From: Paracyclopina nana
Lineage: Eukaryota; Arthropoda; Copepoda; Cyclopoida; Cyclopettidae
DNA length: 64,000 bases
Reading direction: 5' to 3'
NCBI GenBank assembly: GCA_019096065.1
Contig: JAGUCH010000005.1
Location: 1,054,001 to 1,118,000, forward strand
Each line of letters begins with the position of its first letter. Position 1 is the stretch's first letter. The position numbers and the translations under genes were made by a program. Shown one piece after another: positions 35,485 through 47,494 of the stretch. Below the pieces are notes generated by a model. That model did no database searches and was not told the DNA's origin. It was given only the letters and a program-made list of their open reading frames with translations.

Positions 35485-38147
35485 TTATGTCAGCACGGAT
35501 AGTTCTTTCTCCTCTATATTTTTCCTTGCTCTTCGTTGCCTTCGTGCAGCTAGTTTATCCTGCAAGGATAATTTGACTTTGTTCTGGTTCTCCTCCAAGG
35601 TTTTCTCGTATCGCTCCGCGTCTGTGGCATACTCTTGTTTCAGGGCCTCCATTTTGGCTCCGAAAAGCTCCTCATTGCTCGGTGGTGGTGCCAGCTCATC
35701 ATTATTATTCAGCGCTGCCAGAGCAGCCAATTCCTCATCAGTCAAGTTCAGCTCTTGCAGAGTTTTGGGGTCCTAAAAAAAGGGACAAGCCTTAATTTTC
35801 TCGCGACGGTTCACGCTGTCTGTTAAGCAGCTGGGGGTAGAATTCGATCTGTTGGATCTCAGTTTAAATCAGTTGGCCATGAAATAAACAAAGCGCGCAT
35901 GCAGTGCCGAGGAAATTTATGGAGCTTGGAAAAAAAGGTAAGCCTCGATTTGGGTCAGCTATTATTAATTTGTAGCCCGCACGTACATGGCAAAACCATC
36001 AATTATAAGCTGAAGGTCAGCCATTAATACTTACAATGCCTTCGGTCTTGGCCAAATCATTCATGTTCAAATTGACATGGGCGTCAGTGTTAAAGTCCCC
36101 TATGGCAATATCAACATCTTTGCCAAGTACTTCCTTCACCTTGATCTTGATCAGCCTCACTCTCTCAGCTCTGAGGCTGTACGAGGCCTCTTTCACCTTC
36201 ATATTGATATCATCGAGGTCCTTTGATATTGTTTGAGTAACAACCTGGAACAACAAAGTTGTAGACAACCTGCTACTCAATTTTTTTTTATAAAAATCTA
36301 GTGTATTTTACCTGAGTTATCCATTGGAGCAGAGCTCCACATCTTCTTGAAGTCACATAATAACATTCCATGGCATGAGCATGGCGCTCAGAGGTTTGCA
36401 TATCAGTGAAAATGTAAGCAGTGGCCTTCAGGAAAATTTCATTAGCTGTTTTTTATGATGCTGTACTTGACTATCACCTTGTTCAAGGTCTCCACTTCTG
36501 GTGGGGCACAGTAGGGAAATTGAATGTTGCTCAAATATCTCTGAGCTCCTTGGATGTTTTGTGAGGCTGCCACCAAATTGTTTCTGGTTTCAGCTGCCAC
36601 AGCATATCTCTCTTCCAAAGCACTATATTAATTGGTTAGCAAGGTCATATTTGGGCTGAATCAATATTATTATGGCTCACCCTGGATCAATGGCTTCAAT
36701 ATCTTTCCACTTTTGAACCGCAAATTCTAGCTGCTTGTGGGCATAATCGACCATCATTTGCGCTTGCCTCCATTTGAAATTGGCCTCTACTATGCGATTC
36801 CTCATTTCTTCAGTTTGGTCCAGCACACTTTCCAGCCTGTTCTCCTCGTCTGAGCCATAAGCCCCACCAAAGATTTGGCTCAGAAGATCCTCTTGCTCAT
36901 TGTACAGTTCCTGAAGCTTCAAAGACTTGGCTTCATTGCTGCGAATGTCATTTTCCACGTTGTTCCTTTGCTCTTGCAAGTCAACTAGTTCCTTCTCGGC
37001 GATTTCCTTGAATTGAGAAAGCAAGTGAGCAAAAATGCAGAGAAAAATTCAAGACTCAGCACTCTGACAAACTTGACTTTGTCCCATCAAGTCACACTAA
37101 TATGGATACGATATGTTGGTTTGGCAAAAAGAAAGCAGTTTTTGATAGAGGTGATTTTCTCTAGTAACGAAAATGGCAAAAGGACAAAACTCCTCAATTA
37201 TTTGTATTTTTCAGACCTGGCTGTGCACAGCAGCCATTTTTTCTTTAATTTGCTCAGTATCCTGGCCCTCTTCCTGATTGTCCAACATGCTCTGGACATT
37301 GTCGTCAGAATTCCTGAATGATAAAAGCGAATTAGTGTATTCACCTCTTTATTTTTGGCATCAATGTATTCAGACAATTCCTTCTGTTTCTGCGCTTCAA
37401 GAGTGCCTTGCTCAAGAAACAGCTGATGGGTGTCTGGATTCTCCTCAAGCTCGTCCACATCTCGTTTCTCTTCAATGCTGAAATCCTGGCTAATTTATTT
37501 TGTACCCCAAAAGGAAAATAGGTTCCTTGGCTTTTACTTTCTAAAGAAATGTGAAGAAGCTATAAAAAAGCTGCCAAACTTACGCTTGCTGTTTGAGCTT
37601 TTCTACTAATGAAGTTTGCTCCACGATTCGAATTGTGAGCTGTTGCAGTTTTTCTTGGTTTTGCTGCAAAACCATGACAGGAGCCTCGGACTCTGCATCA
37701 GCAATTTTCTCCTCGAGAGCTATGTATCTTTCCAACACATCAGCATCCACAAGAGGCTGAAATGGAAAAAACTTTTAATTTTTTCTTAATCAAATCAAGG
37801 ATGAGCTCTTTTTGCTTATTTATCAATGTCAAAATACCAAAAATGTGATCATTTCTGATGTTTGGAAACGCTCAAAAACACTCAAAAAAAAAGGAGTGAA
37901 AAAACCAAAGCTGACAACTTACATCAATACTGTTTATGATCATTTTGGGCTTAACTCCACTATTGTTATTGTTATAGGGGTCCTGTTAAAGCATGGACAT
38001 TTTTTGCAAATCATGGACAATAGAAAAAAAATTCACAAGTTTGCCTTACAACACTTATGTAGGTAATTTATGCTAAAAATGTATGCTCACCACTTTTTTT
38101 GTGTTTTGGGCCCACACTTGGCCATCAGAGCTTTGCCCACAACCCAT
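35485..38147 (-). CDS. Unrecognised coiled-coil protein with MGC N-terminus (possible N-myristoylation)
   Basis: Nine exons: 38147-38091, 37756-37584, 37477-37345, 37291-37217, 37006-36681, 36622-36478, 36425-36312, 36244-36035 and 35772-35485. They give 506 aa with all phases consistent. The start MGCGQSSDGQ has Gly2, Cys3 and a Ser at position 6, the pattern of N-myristoylated and palmitoylated proteins. Most of the rest is charged alpha-helix with coiled-coil heptads (for example LEEKIADAESEAPVMVLQQ, KELVDLQEQRNNVENDI, FKWRQAQMMVDYAHKQLEF). Towards the end lie VKEVLGKDVDIAIGDFNTD, a Pro-rich acidic stretch (LAPPPSNEELFG) and a basic tail (KLAARRQRRARKN). I do not recognise the family. The architecture suggests a membrane-tethered scaffold. 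One exon boundary (37291) was set to skip a 31-nt pseudo-intron that would have broken the frame. Confidence 0.8.
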
Positions 38148-39478
38148 GGTCAAAGCTGGTTTGCTTGGTTTTGTGTCACAATTGCAGTTATTGCAACATT
38201 GAGCCCTGCAACAGCGAGATTGAGCCAGTAATTAGCTAATTTGTGTGGTCCTCCAATAAGCAAAAAATCAATATTGCCATTAGGCCTAAACCACATGGAA
38301 AATTTACAGTTAAAAATAGCCTAGTCTAGAAAACCTGGTTGATTGATATTTTTTCTTGGGCTTGAAAATGGGCACTTGTACAAATGAGTCATTTCTGTGA
38401 GAAAAAGCCCGGTCATAAGCACCTTCAAATTATATACCGTATTTCCCCCCATAACATTGAAAGCTATACATTAAGCAACTCTACTAATAAAAAAACTCTT
38501 TGATTGCTTTCTAAATCAGAAAATAAAATTATTACTGAATTTACAAAAGGCTATTGACTTTTTGCCACTTGAGAACAGACTGAAACTATATATTGAATTG
38601 GCCAAAAAAATGCCTCTTACCAGTTTTATGTAGATAATGAGTGGTGATAAATTTGAAAAATCGAAATGAAAACAAAACTGGGCGCTGTTAGCCCATGACG
38701 TGAGAATAATTCACTGAGTGGTATACGTCGTGGGACTCATGCAACGCACAAGTACACTGGCTTGATGCCATGACAACCAGTTGTGGTTTGAGTGTATTGG
38801 ACTTTCTAAGTCAATAGCAAAAATATATAAACATGGGCCTCCCTGCAGCAACAATTAAAAATGCTTGGAAATCAATTAAGCCTTGGCCTCTTTTACCAGT
38901 AATAATTTCTTCAATTTATGGAGCATTTTCAGTAAAAAGAACCCAAGACTTGAGTAACATTGAAAAAACCTAAGTTTAGGTTTGGGTTGTAAATTATGCT
39001 TTCACACTTTTTGCGTTGGAAATGCTTTGCCATAAAATGACCCTCATACACAAAAACGTGGTGCTATTATTATTATTTTCCCTCAATCAAGGCAACAAAA
39101 AGTAGTGACTTCATTACAGATGTCCCACTTTATTATGTCATGCCTTGGAACAATCAGTAAAAAAAGGCACGTAGCCTTGCTTTTCTTCCAGGATGTATGT
39201 AGTATACTATATATGGTTGTGTACGTATATTACCTTTACAAATAATGTGGTTCCATTTATGGTTGTCAGTCCACTTTTTGATCCAATCATGTCAAAAACA
39301 AAGGGTTCTTCCTCCACCAGCTCAAGTTATACCACAACAGCTGGAATATTTATATTGATCAAGCAGATATAGCCTCTCTACTTCAATATAATGACGTAGG
39401 AAATAAAGAGTGCACTTTTCGTATGAAAGCAACTATTTGATACCTTTAAACTATTTTTGTATTTCAATATCACTATTG
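38148..39478. other. Spacer between the coiled-coil gene and the NAALADase-like gene
   Basis: AT-rich, no coding exon seen. It should contain the promoter of the coiled-coil gene at the left and the 3' UTR of the peptidase gene at the right. Confidence 0.4.
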
Positions 39479-42269
39479 CTACATTCTGTACACTTCCTTG
39501 AGGTGATCCACAGCTCTGAGCAGGACAATCATGAGTTGAGAAACATGCTTTTTCAATACTTCTTTCCTCTCCAGCTGGACGGCCTCGTCCTGGAGATCAA
39601 AGTCATAGAGGTAGTCCCCAATGCCAGGGAAAATGCCCGAGCCATACGAGTCATATTTGGCTGGGGAAATGATGGCATGGCTGTAAATTGGCCGACCTGG
39701 AAGACCTTCCTTCAGCAGGAAGACCTTGTCCAAATTCATCATTTGGTCGTTGATGGTCTTGGTGATGAAAGGATCCTTTTGGATCTCCTCCATTTGCTCC
39801 TCAAAATTCTTCTGCCAATCCTCTGTGGCATTCTGGAATTTTTCCATGGCACTCAGCAATTGAGAGACTTTGATGTCCAGAGCTTCCAAGGCCTCAATTT
39901 CATGCGTGGTCTTGAACTCATCCAGAACCTGATAAAACATTTCTCATATATTTGAATATTTTAGCTGAAACTGTAAGCAGTTTGGTTACCTTGTTGTAAC
40001 CTCTGACGTCAAAGTCCAATAATTGGCTGTCGGCGTAATCCCTGACCAGGTAAAGGGTGAGCTTGGCACTGGTTGCCATGATGTGAGCTCCTGGATCAAC
40101 CAGTCTGTTGACTAGGTCAAATGTCTCGTATGCAGTGTGATATGTGGGATAGCCATTTCCAGCCAGTGAAGGGAACTGCTTTGTATCCGGATTGAAGCCA
40201 AAATCAATGACAGGAACTCCAGCATGGAAAATGAATGAGGCATGGTCGGATCCTGCACCAGGCAGCCAAATTTCAGGCTCCTCGCCCTCCTTCAGCTCCA
40301 GCCATTCCGACCAAAAGTCGTAATAGCTGGCGTAGGAGTCATTGAAGAATGGAATATGTTTGGTGGCCTCAATCACTTTATGCTGCACAGTGGGCGATGC
40401 TGAGGAGTCCAGAATTGGGCCAGAGGCACACACATCCACATTGATGTACACAACACCCCTCTCAGTCTGTGATAAAGATGTTTGCATTGAGATTATTGGG
40501 CCTTACAGCAGTTCTAGTTAGGAGTCCGAGGCAGGTTTGCCGACTCGGAAAATATGAGCACTATTTACTATTTTGATAAATTACTCTTTTCAATGGCATA
40601 AGTAAAGAAGAGTTAGATTAATTTAGTTAATCAGCGAAGTTGCAAAAAAGATGAAAATAGGATTTTTCGGGTAACTTAAGTGCAGGTTTCACCCATTTAC
40701 CAGCTTGATCCTGTAATCCTCGACAAATTCTCTGGATCCTATCAGTGAAAATTCCTCAGCTCCCCAACTTAGAAAAATGATTGTCCTCCTGGGCCTCCAT
40801 CCGTTTTGCAACTTTTGCCCCAGGATCCGGGCAATCTCCAGCATTTGTGCAGTTCCGGATGAAGGATCAATGGCACCGAATCCCCAAGCATCCCTATGAT
40901 TGCCAATCATGACATACCTATCTGGCTCCACTGCTCCTCTTATGTAACCAATCACATTTGGACTCGTCTTTCTCTCCAGTGAATTGTGAGTTTCAACCCT
41001 GAAAGCGGGTTATCCATCATAAAATTTTTAAGCTTGGATTTTTTGGGAATACTTACGTGACAAAGCAGTCTGAGCACTCATCAGAAAATTGGCCTCCAAT
41101 GACGTAATCAATATCAAGGATGCCACCTTTCCAATCCTCGGGGACTTTTTTCCCAGTCAAATATTTAAGCAGCTTCTTAGCACCTCTGTACCCAATAACT
41201 TGGCATGGGATCGTGGGCAGAACTTTTGCCAACTCCTCTTTACTGATTCTATAAGCATTTGGCAAACTTGGCCATCCTGGAGTTTCCGGATCGCCATCAA
41301 AAAGCCCCAGGGATCCTCTGGAAATTCCAGTGTCAGGCAAAAACTGGGTGGCAGGGTAGATATTTTCTGGGTCCTGGCCAGTTCCTGCTACATCACTGGG
41401 ATCAGAGAAAATGATCAGTCCAATGCATCCGGAATCAGCTGCATTTTGCTCCTTGTTCCCCCTGAAAATCTGACAAATTCCATTTTGGCCCTGAATTTTG
41501 CTGCAAATGGAAAAAAAACTGCTTACTTGGCCATATCTCGTGACGCAAATTTTTCCCTTGACATCTGTGTAATATGGGCTTGTGGCATTAGCCAAAAGCT
41601 CAAAATCCTCTTTTGTTCCATAGTTGACATATACAATTTGACCCGATACTTTTCCAGCAGGTGAGTAGGCTAAGTAAGCATCAATGAAGTTGTTGAGATC
41701 CAATCCCTCTTCCTGGTGCACACTTTGGTACACAATTTTCGTGCCATTCATCAAATACACCTTATTTGGCTGAGTTTTGTTCGGGTAATCCAGCAAAACA
41801 TCATAGCTTTTTATCTAAGGAAAAATACTAATTTTTACAAAGATGCTTTTCTTACTTGACAGTATTCCTTAATTACCTCAGCACGATCCAGGCCATATTC
41901 TATGAATTTATTCTGGATGAAACCTGCCAATGTGATATCTCTTGCATCTCCAGCCAAATGGGGAACTGCAGACAGATTGGAGAGGAGAACCATAAGGTTT
42001 TCAGGGTCAACTTGAGCATAGTCATCATGGACATCATTTTCAGCAAAGGCATTATTGAGGTACTTTTCCATCAACTCCAATTTCTGAGCAGTTTCAGGGC
42101 TTAATGATGATGGCTCTTGGTCCGTGGAAGGTTTGGCAAACCATCCTGAAATAATTGAGATGGGAAAATTGTCAAAATCAATCGTGCTAGTATTACCTAT
42201 TGAGAAAAAGACTGCTCCTGATATTAGAAAAGTGGCAAAAGCTGAAAGCAAAATAGCTTTCGTAGCCAT
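39479..42269 (-). CDS. Glutamate carboxypeptidase II / NAALADase-like membrane metallopeptidase (M28)
   Basis: Exons 42269-41877, 41814-41527, 41469-41057, 40998-40701, 40466-39990 and 39928-39479 give 772 aa. If a 51-nt in-frame segment (42196-42146, GTAATA..TTTCAG) is an intron, the length is 755 aa, close to human GCPII (750). A signal anchor ([18 protein letters not shown]) is followed by the protease-associated region ([35 protein letters not shown]). The M28 catalytic core has zinc ligands in [17 protein letters not shown] (His399, Asp409), general base and ligand Glu in [11 protein letters not shown], Asp in INVDVC and His in [12 protein letters not shown]. The C-terminal helical dimerisation domain ends the protein. 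The family is type II ectopeptidases that release C-terminal glutamate from peptides and polyglutamyl folates. The exact substrate here is unknown. Confidence 0.93.
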
Positions 42270-43224
42270 TCTTGCAATTTCACTGAGGGAACTTATCCTA
42301 GGATTTGCTCGTTTTATACATTACCTGTGCTGATAAGAAAATGCGGTAATTTATGAGAGGTCAGCAAATATTGACCAAACTTTATAACTTTTAACTGCTT
42401 TTAAATCAGGCGGCCAAACTAAATAACAAAGGGAAAAATTCTCCTTTTTATTTTTTGTATTATGGTATTTTTACTATACAATGAATTATCGTTGCTCATT
42501 TTTCATTTTTAAATTAACCTTTATATTGAATGCATCATGGGCTGTAGATACCTTCTTTTAAACCTTTTTTTGTAAATGGCTCCGCGTAGTGAGTGTTGAA
42601 TTATTTCTTGATTATGATTATGTAATCTGTAGCTTCATGCATTTAGAATGTCTACCTATACTTTATATGTTTGAGGACATTGTTATGTGAGCTTATTTGA
42701 TTAGAATATCACGACTTTGACGTCATATCTTGATATCTCAGTCGTGCGTAATTACTTTGATTTTCTTTGTTTGTATCTTTCAAAAGTGACCAACATTAAA
42801 AATCTCAATCAACCAGATTACACTAGATTAGTTGTATCATAGTATTTGATAATGATTTCTTGTGAAATTGGCTGAATTTATGCATAGTTTTCAATATTAG
42901 ATGTTGAAATAGATCAATAAGTCAGGGTAATGTCATGTAACCTGGTAAACTTGTAATTTTATTCGATATCTTAATGTAGCTAAAAAGTAGGCTGTAAAAC
43001 AACCCTATTCAATATTCAGTGCCTTAACATATTATTGAGGTTAGGGGCAATGAACTCCCGATAGCTTTTCCTTAGGTTGCGTGATAACAATTTCAGGTAC
43101 CGTTCTTTTTATTTGACATTTCTAGTGTTATTTAGACATACTCCAGATGTATAGGAGGTAACTGGCAAGCCAAAATAACTATAGCTAGTGGTATTCTTCA
43201 TGTAGTGTTAAATAATGAGCATTG
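42270..43224. other. Intergenic, no gene seen; target of the LTR element
   Basis: AT-rich sequence with no open frame of note. It contains the probable promoter of the peptidase gene at the left and ends at the 4-bp target duplication ATTG (43221-43224) of the retrotransposon. Confidence 0.45.
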
Positions 43225-43468
43225 TGTAGTAGGTCGAGATATACTACTGTGACTTATCAAGCCACTACTCGTATCTAGGCTACGTCAAGCGGGGACGGGC
43301 CTGGAGGCTAGCAGAGGTCAGTCTTTGGGCCGCAGACAACACGTGTCAATGCGGTGAATTTATTTCCTTTACTGATGATCACACTATACTACTCGTTATA
43401 CTACCGCGCGCCGGGCGAAGCGCGCGCAGCGAGCGGTCGACCCGTAGGCCGACACGCTCCCTGCTACA
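43225..43468 (-). repeat. 3' LTR of the retrotransposon (left copy)
   Basis: A 244-bp direct repeat of the right copy, TGT..ACA termini. Read on the minus strand it contains GGAAATAAATTC, whose AATAAA could be the poly(A) signal. It differs from the other LTR only in the GC-rich CGCGCGCC..GCGCGCAGC stretch. Confidence 0.97.
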
Positions 43469-43486
43469 TCACCCCACGCTAGAAGG

Positions 43487-43981
43487 TTACTGTGTCCTCG
43501 CAGTGACGGATTGAGTCAGGTCTAGCAGGGAGCCTCGAGGGGGACCCTCCATGGCGGGAGCGCTGGGCTGGGTCCCATTCGCGTCAACCACGCGTGCCTG
43601 GGGAAGGGTCTGCTGAAGGACCCCGTATAGATCCGTGTATTGCTGGTGAATCGTACGGATCTGGGCTTGGAGGTCCTGATATGCTTGGGTCTCCTTGTCG
43701 GGCCGCGTCCACCGGCGGAGAGCCTTGAGGGGCGATGTCGACTTGTCTGGAGCATCCAAAGGGTCTTTCTCTCCCGTTTCCGAACCATCTTGCACGGTGA
43801 AGTCACTGAGCTCGGTGGCCGCTCGTTCTCGGTGGTCTCGCTTCCAGCGAGGTCGGCGCCGGAAATCCGGGTGACCATCATCCTCATCGTCGTCGCCAGG
43901 GAACAAGGGTCCGTCGTTACCCAGGTTGGCTACCATGCGCCAGGAGTTCGACAGCCATGAAGGCAGTGTGCCACAGGCCAT
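43487..43981 (-). CDS. Open frame downstream of env, acidic/charged, possible Env tail or accessory protein
   Basis: A 164-codon open frame between the envelope transmembrane segment and the 3' LTR. It is highly charged (FPGDDDEDDGHPDFRRRPRW, KSTSPLKALRRW) and contains a predicted helix (YQDLQAQIRTIHQQYTDLYG). Its frame differs from the env frame ending at 44022. It may be the cytoplasmic tail of Env separated by an indel, or an accessory product. No similarity was recognised. Confidence 0.45.
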   Translation of the reverse strand: MACGTLPSWLSNSWRMVANLGNDGPLFPGDDDEDDGHPDFRRRPRWKRDHRERAATELSDFTVQDGSETGEKDPLDAPDKSTSPLKALRRWTRPDKETQAYQDLQAQIRTIHQQYTDLYGVLQQTLPQARVVDANGTQPSAPAMEGPPRGSLLDLTQSVTARTQ

Positions 43982-44021
43982 ACATCAACCACCACCCCAG
44001 CCCCGGCGGCATACAGGATAA

Positions 44022-45920
44022 TCATGGGATGATAGAGCCTAGGATGATCTTGATGAGGCCCAGGATCACCAAACCTCCGGTCATGTAGCTCCAGTATTTC
44101 CCTACGGTCGAAAAGAAGGGGATGAGGGCGTTGCCCACCTGGTCAACCATCATGTCGATGTCGTCCTCGGACCAGAGGGTGGTGGCCCCCGATCCGCGTG
44201 CGAAGCTGTTCCTCAGGACGTTGGACGTCAGAGTGGTGACCACGGCCTCGCGCGCGTGGTACAGCTGCAGGTAGAGGGCGTGCTCGGCCTGCTGCTGGGC
44301 GGAGTAGATACCGCCTCCTAGGCCCCGACCGATCTCGTAGGGGCGTCCATGTTGCCGATCGGAGGTGGGGTCCAATTGCGATGGCGGCGTGCAGGAGTGG
44401 ATGCTAGGAGTAGCACACATCCAATGTCCCTGGATCCTCCACTTCACAGGCGTGATGGCGTCGCAGGGTATGATGCTGGGCCGGTCCACCAAGATGAAGG
44501 AGAGGGGATCCGCGAACCGGGAGTGGTTCCCGACCAACACGGGGATCTCCTGCGTGCAGTTAGGGAAGGCACGCGTCATGGCCTGCATCGGGTAGCAGCT
44601 GGTGATGTAGGCGACCGCCCCAGCCCGGGTGACCAAATGGCCGGGCCCGTGGGAGTCAAGCGTGGCGTAGGAGGACCCACCGCTGGCCATGTCCTGCAGC
44701 TTGGTGTGCAGGATGCTCCGCTCATTCTTGCAGATGAGGTCCTGCAGGAATTTGAACCGGTCGTCGAGATGCAGGGCGTGCTCGGCGTGCAGGAAAGCCA
44801 GTTGGGTTTGCACGTGAGCGTGGTGGACCTCTTCCGTCAGGTGGGTCGACGCGGCGATGGGAGCCTCGCCCGGGCGGAGAAGGACGACTGCAAAGTCCCT
44901 CAGCTGAGTCCGGAAGACCCGCCGCTGGCAGGTCGACTGGACCCCCTTAAGGACAAATCCGGCGTACCTGGATTCCTCTTCGCGGGCAATCAGGAGCAGA
45001 TCCCCCACCTGACCTAGCATGGTGGAGTTCTGGTGCGGGTATAGTGAAGCGGGCCCTTGATAGACCTCAGAGGTCTCTTCCATGCAGGTGGTGTCATGAG
45101 CTTCCCATACCATGGTGCCTTCGAGCGTGTCGTGGACGATCTTGTCCCGGTAGTTGGCCACGATGTGATTATCGAACACCACTCGTCCAGAGCTGGTGTG
45201 CAGTTTTCCATAGACAGCGGTGACAAGGGCGTCGATCCGGGTCTGCTCGTAGAGCGGTGATACATGACACCGTTGTGGCTGAATGACATGGTCCTGCATC
45301 GGTGGTCTCCGTCAAGACCTCCTCGAGAGAAGTAAGCCAGGTTGGCGGGCACGTTGAGGGTCACATTTCACCCGTTGGCCCTCGACGATCAGGTAGCCCC
45401 GTTCCACCGCCTTGCACGGCAGGCCTGGGGTGACACGGTATAGGGCTGGTGGTAAGCAACGATCTGAGTCCCATAGCTGACGCTGTCGAACCCACATCTG
45501 GTCACTTCGCGGGTCAGGGTCACGTGGCAACGGGCGGCGACGGGTTTGGTAAATCGCAGTCTGCAGCACCTGCACGGTGATGTTGACAGCCGATTCATAG
45601 GTGGTGCCGATATCATCGCATTACGTCCGGGTCATTCAAGTCGACGCCCGGCTCGTGGGTTGATTTTGGTGACTACAGTCAAACACCGTGAAGGTGGCAG
45701 CCGGGTCTTCAGGTGGTCCGTCTCCTCCTTCCTGTAGAGCAGGTTGAGGCCGGGGTTGTGCGCTTGGCACCTCGAGTAGTAGTGTGAACGTCATCAGTAT
45801 TGTGAAGTACATTGCTTCTGGAAAAGAGAGTAAAGGAAACGTGTTGACATGCTGCCTCATTATTGTACACCTGCCGGTTTGTGCTGCTATTATTTCTTTA
45901 TTAATTGCGCTTTCTTTCAA
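44022..45920 (-). pseudogene. Envelope-like glycoprotein gene, broken into several frames
   Basis: The upstream frame (45920-45636) contains a signal peptide (MYFTILMTFTLLLEV). A Cys-containing ectodomain segment in other frames (45616-45312) follows. A long open frame (45299-44022, 425 codons) has many Cys residues, several N-glycosylation sequons (NCTQ, NHSR, NSTM) and, at the end, a membrane anchor (GLVILGLIKIILGSII). This is the layout of a type I viral fusion glycoprotein. At least two frame changes separate signal peptide from ectodomain. The Cys pattern does not look like the common errantivirus F-type protein to me. A glycoprotein captured from a negative-strand RNA virus is possible but unproven. 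Confidence 0.7.
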
Positions 45921-46000
45921 GCCGCAGAATTTTCAAAGTATACTTAGGGGGGCCCCCAAAATTTTGCGGCCGTCTTTTCGTTGTGCTGCTCATTCGTCTA

Positions 46001-47494
46001 CTATTCTGTGCTTGAAGCACTGCTCGAATTTGTTGGTGTAGCAAAATCATCATTCTCAGAATCGCTCATTTCAGGCAGTGGCCTGAATTGTGGCATTGTG
46101 ACCGTAGGCTGTGCTACCAGGGGTCTGTATGGCGGCATGTTGATTGGTGCCAGCGGAGGTAGCTCTGGGTCTGGTTGGTCTGATTTCTGGCCTGAGCGTG
46201 ATCTGGTTCTGGTTGCAGGAGATGATGCTCCATGGGCAACTTCAACTTCGGCCCCCAAGAAATCTGCTGTTTCTTGTTGCAGCATTTCCGCCTGGGTCCT
46301 ACGTTTGCGGTACCGTGTTTCCCGAGGTGACGGTGCTGATACCGTTTCGTGGCCGGTTGTTGGGAGCTCGATGTTGTTCTCACTGTCGCCTTCATCATCG
46401 GAAGGGAGCGCAACATCTTCAGCAAACTCATCACCTCGCATGGATAGATCTGCATTGGCTGGCGGCGGGTTGCCGGCATTGCCATCGTGGGCATCTTCCG
46501 CCGTTGCCCGGTACAATTTGAGCCTGTCGATCGAGACGACCTCGGACTTCTTTCGAATCCATGAGGGGTCAGGCAAGATCTCGAAGGTCACATCGTTGAC
46601 CTTCCTAAGTATGGTCCAGGGGCCTGACCAGAAGGTTTGGAGCTTCTTGGAGATGTGGCGGGCCACGGTGGGCGTGTACAGCCACACCTGTTGCCCCGGG
46701 ACATACGTCGTTTTGTCCTTGTGGTAAGCCATCCTTTGTCGGTTGATCGATGTGGCCATGTTCTTTCGGGCCCATTCATGGGCTGCTTGGATTCGAGCCT
46801 TGAGGGCCTGGGCAACTTGCCCGGCCTCAGAGGCCTCTCTCAGAAGTGGTTGGGGGTCTCCAAACAGAAGGTCCAGTTGCGAGGTGGCAGGCCGCCCAAA
46901 TAGCAGTTCATACGGGGCGTAGCCGGTCATGCGGCATTTGGTGGTGCGCATGATAAACAGGGCGACGGGCAGTACTTCCTTCCAGCGGGATGGTCGCCCG
47001 CAGACCAGTTTGGCCAGGAGGCCGTTGAGGTCCCGGTGGGCCCGTTCAACCCAGTTAGACTTAGGGTTGTAGGCCGGCGTGGTAGAGTGCCGGGCACCTA
47101 GTGCTTTGGCTACTTGCTGGAACAGGGCGGCGGTGAAGTGGGTGCCTCGGTCAGAATGGAGGTTCTCCATTAGCCCATATCGCGGGATGATCTCTGAGGT
47201 CAGGAACCTCACGGCGGTGTCAGCGTTGGCCGAGGCGCATGGGAAAGCCTCGATCCATCGGCTGAAGAGGTCGCGTACGGTGAAGAGGTACTGATGTCCG
47301 TCGACAGGGGGCTTGAGAGGCCCCGTGAGTCGATGGCGACCCTTTGCCATGGATAGCCCGCCCGGTGAGAATGCAGTGAGTGGCGTTGGTCGCGGTCTCC
47401 GGCTGATGTTTCTGGCAGGTGCGGCAGGTAGCCACGACCTCAGCGGCAACTCGGGTGGCGTTAGGCATGTAGAACCGGCGGGAGACCCGGTCAA
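46001..47494 (-). pseudogene. Integrase (DDE core and C-terminal domain) of the retrotransposon
   Basis: The long open frame holds the integrase core: VRDLFSRWIEAFPC, the second catalytic Asp in HSDRGTHFT and the catalytic Glu in WVERAHRDLNGLLAK. A Gypsy-type C-terminal region and a long low-complexity tail follow. The first catalytic Asp lies in a different frame, just upstream (PWQRVAID near 47325-47350), so the core is split by a single-base frame change. In a working element it inserts the reverse-transcribed DNA, leaving the 4-bp duplication seen here. Confidence 0.85.

Noticed and set aside
37314-37344. 31-nt GT..AG segment as an intron of the coiled-coil gene
   Set aside because: Too short for splicing and it breaks the frame; using the AG at 37292 gives a 53-nt intron and correct phase.
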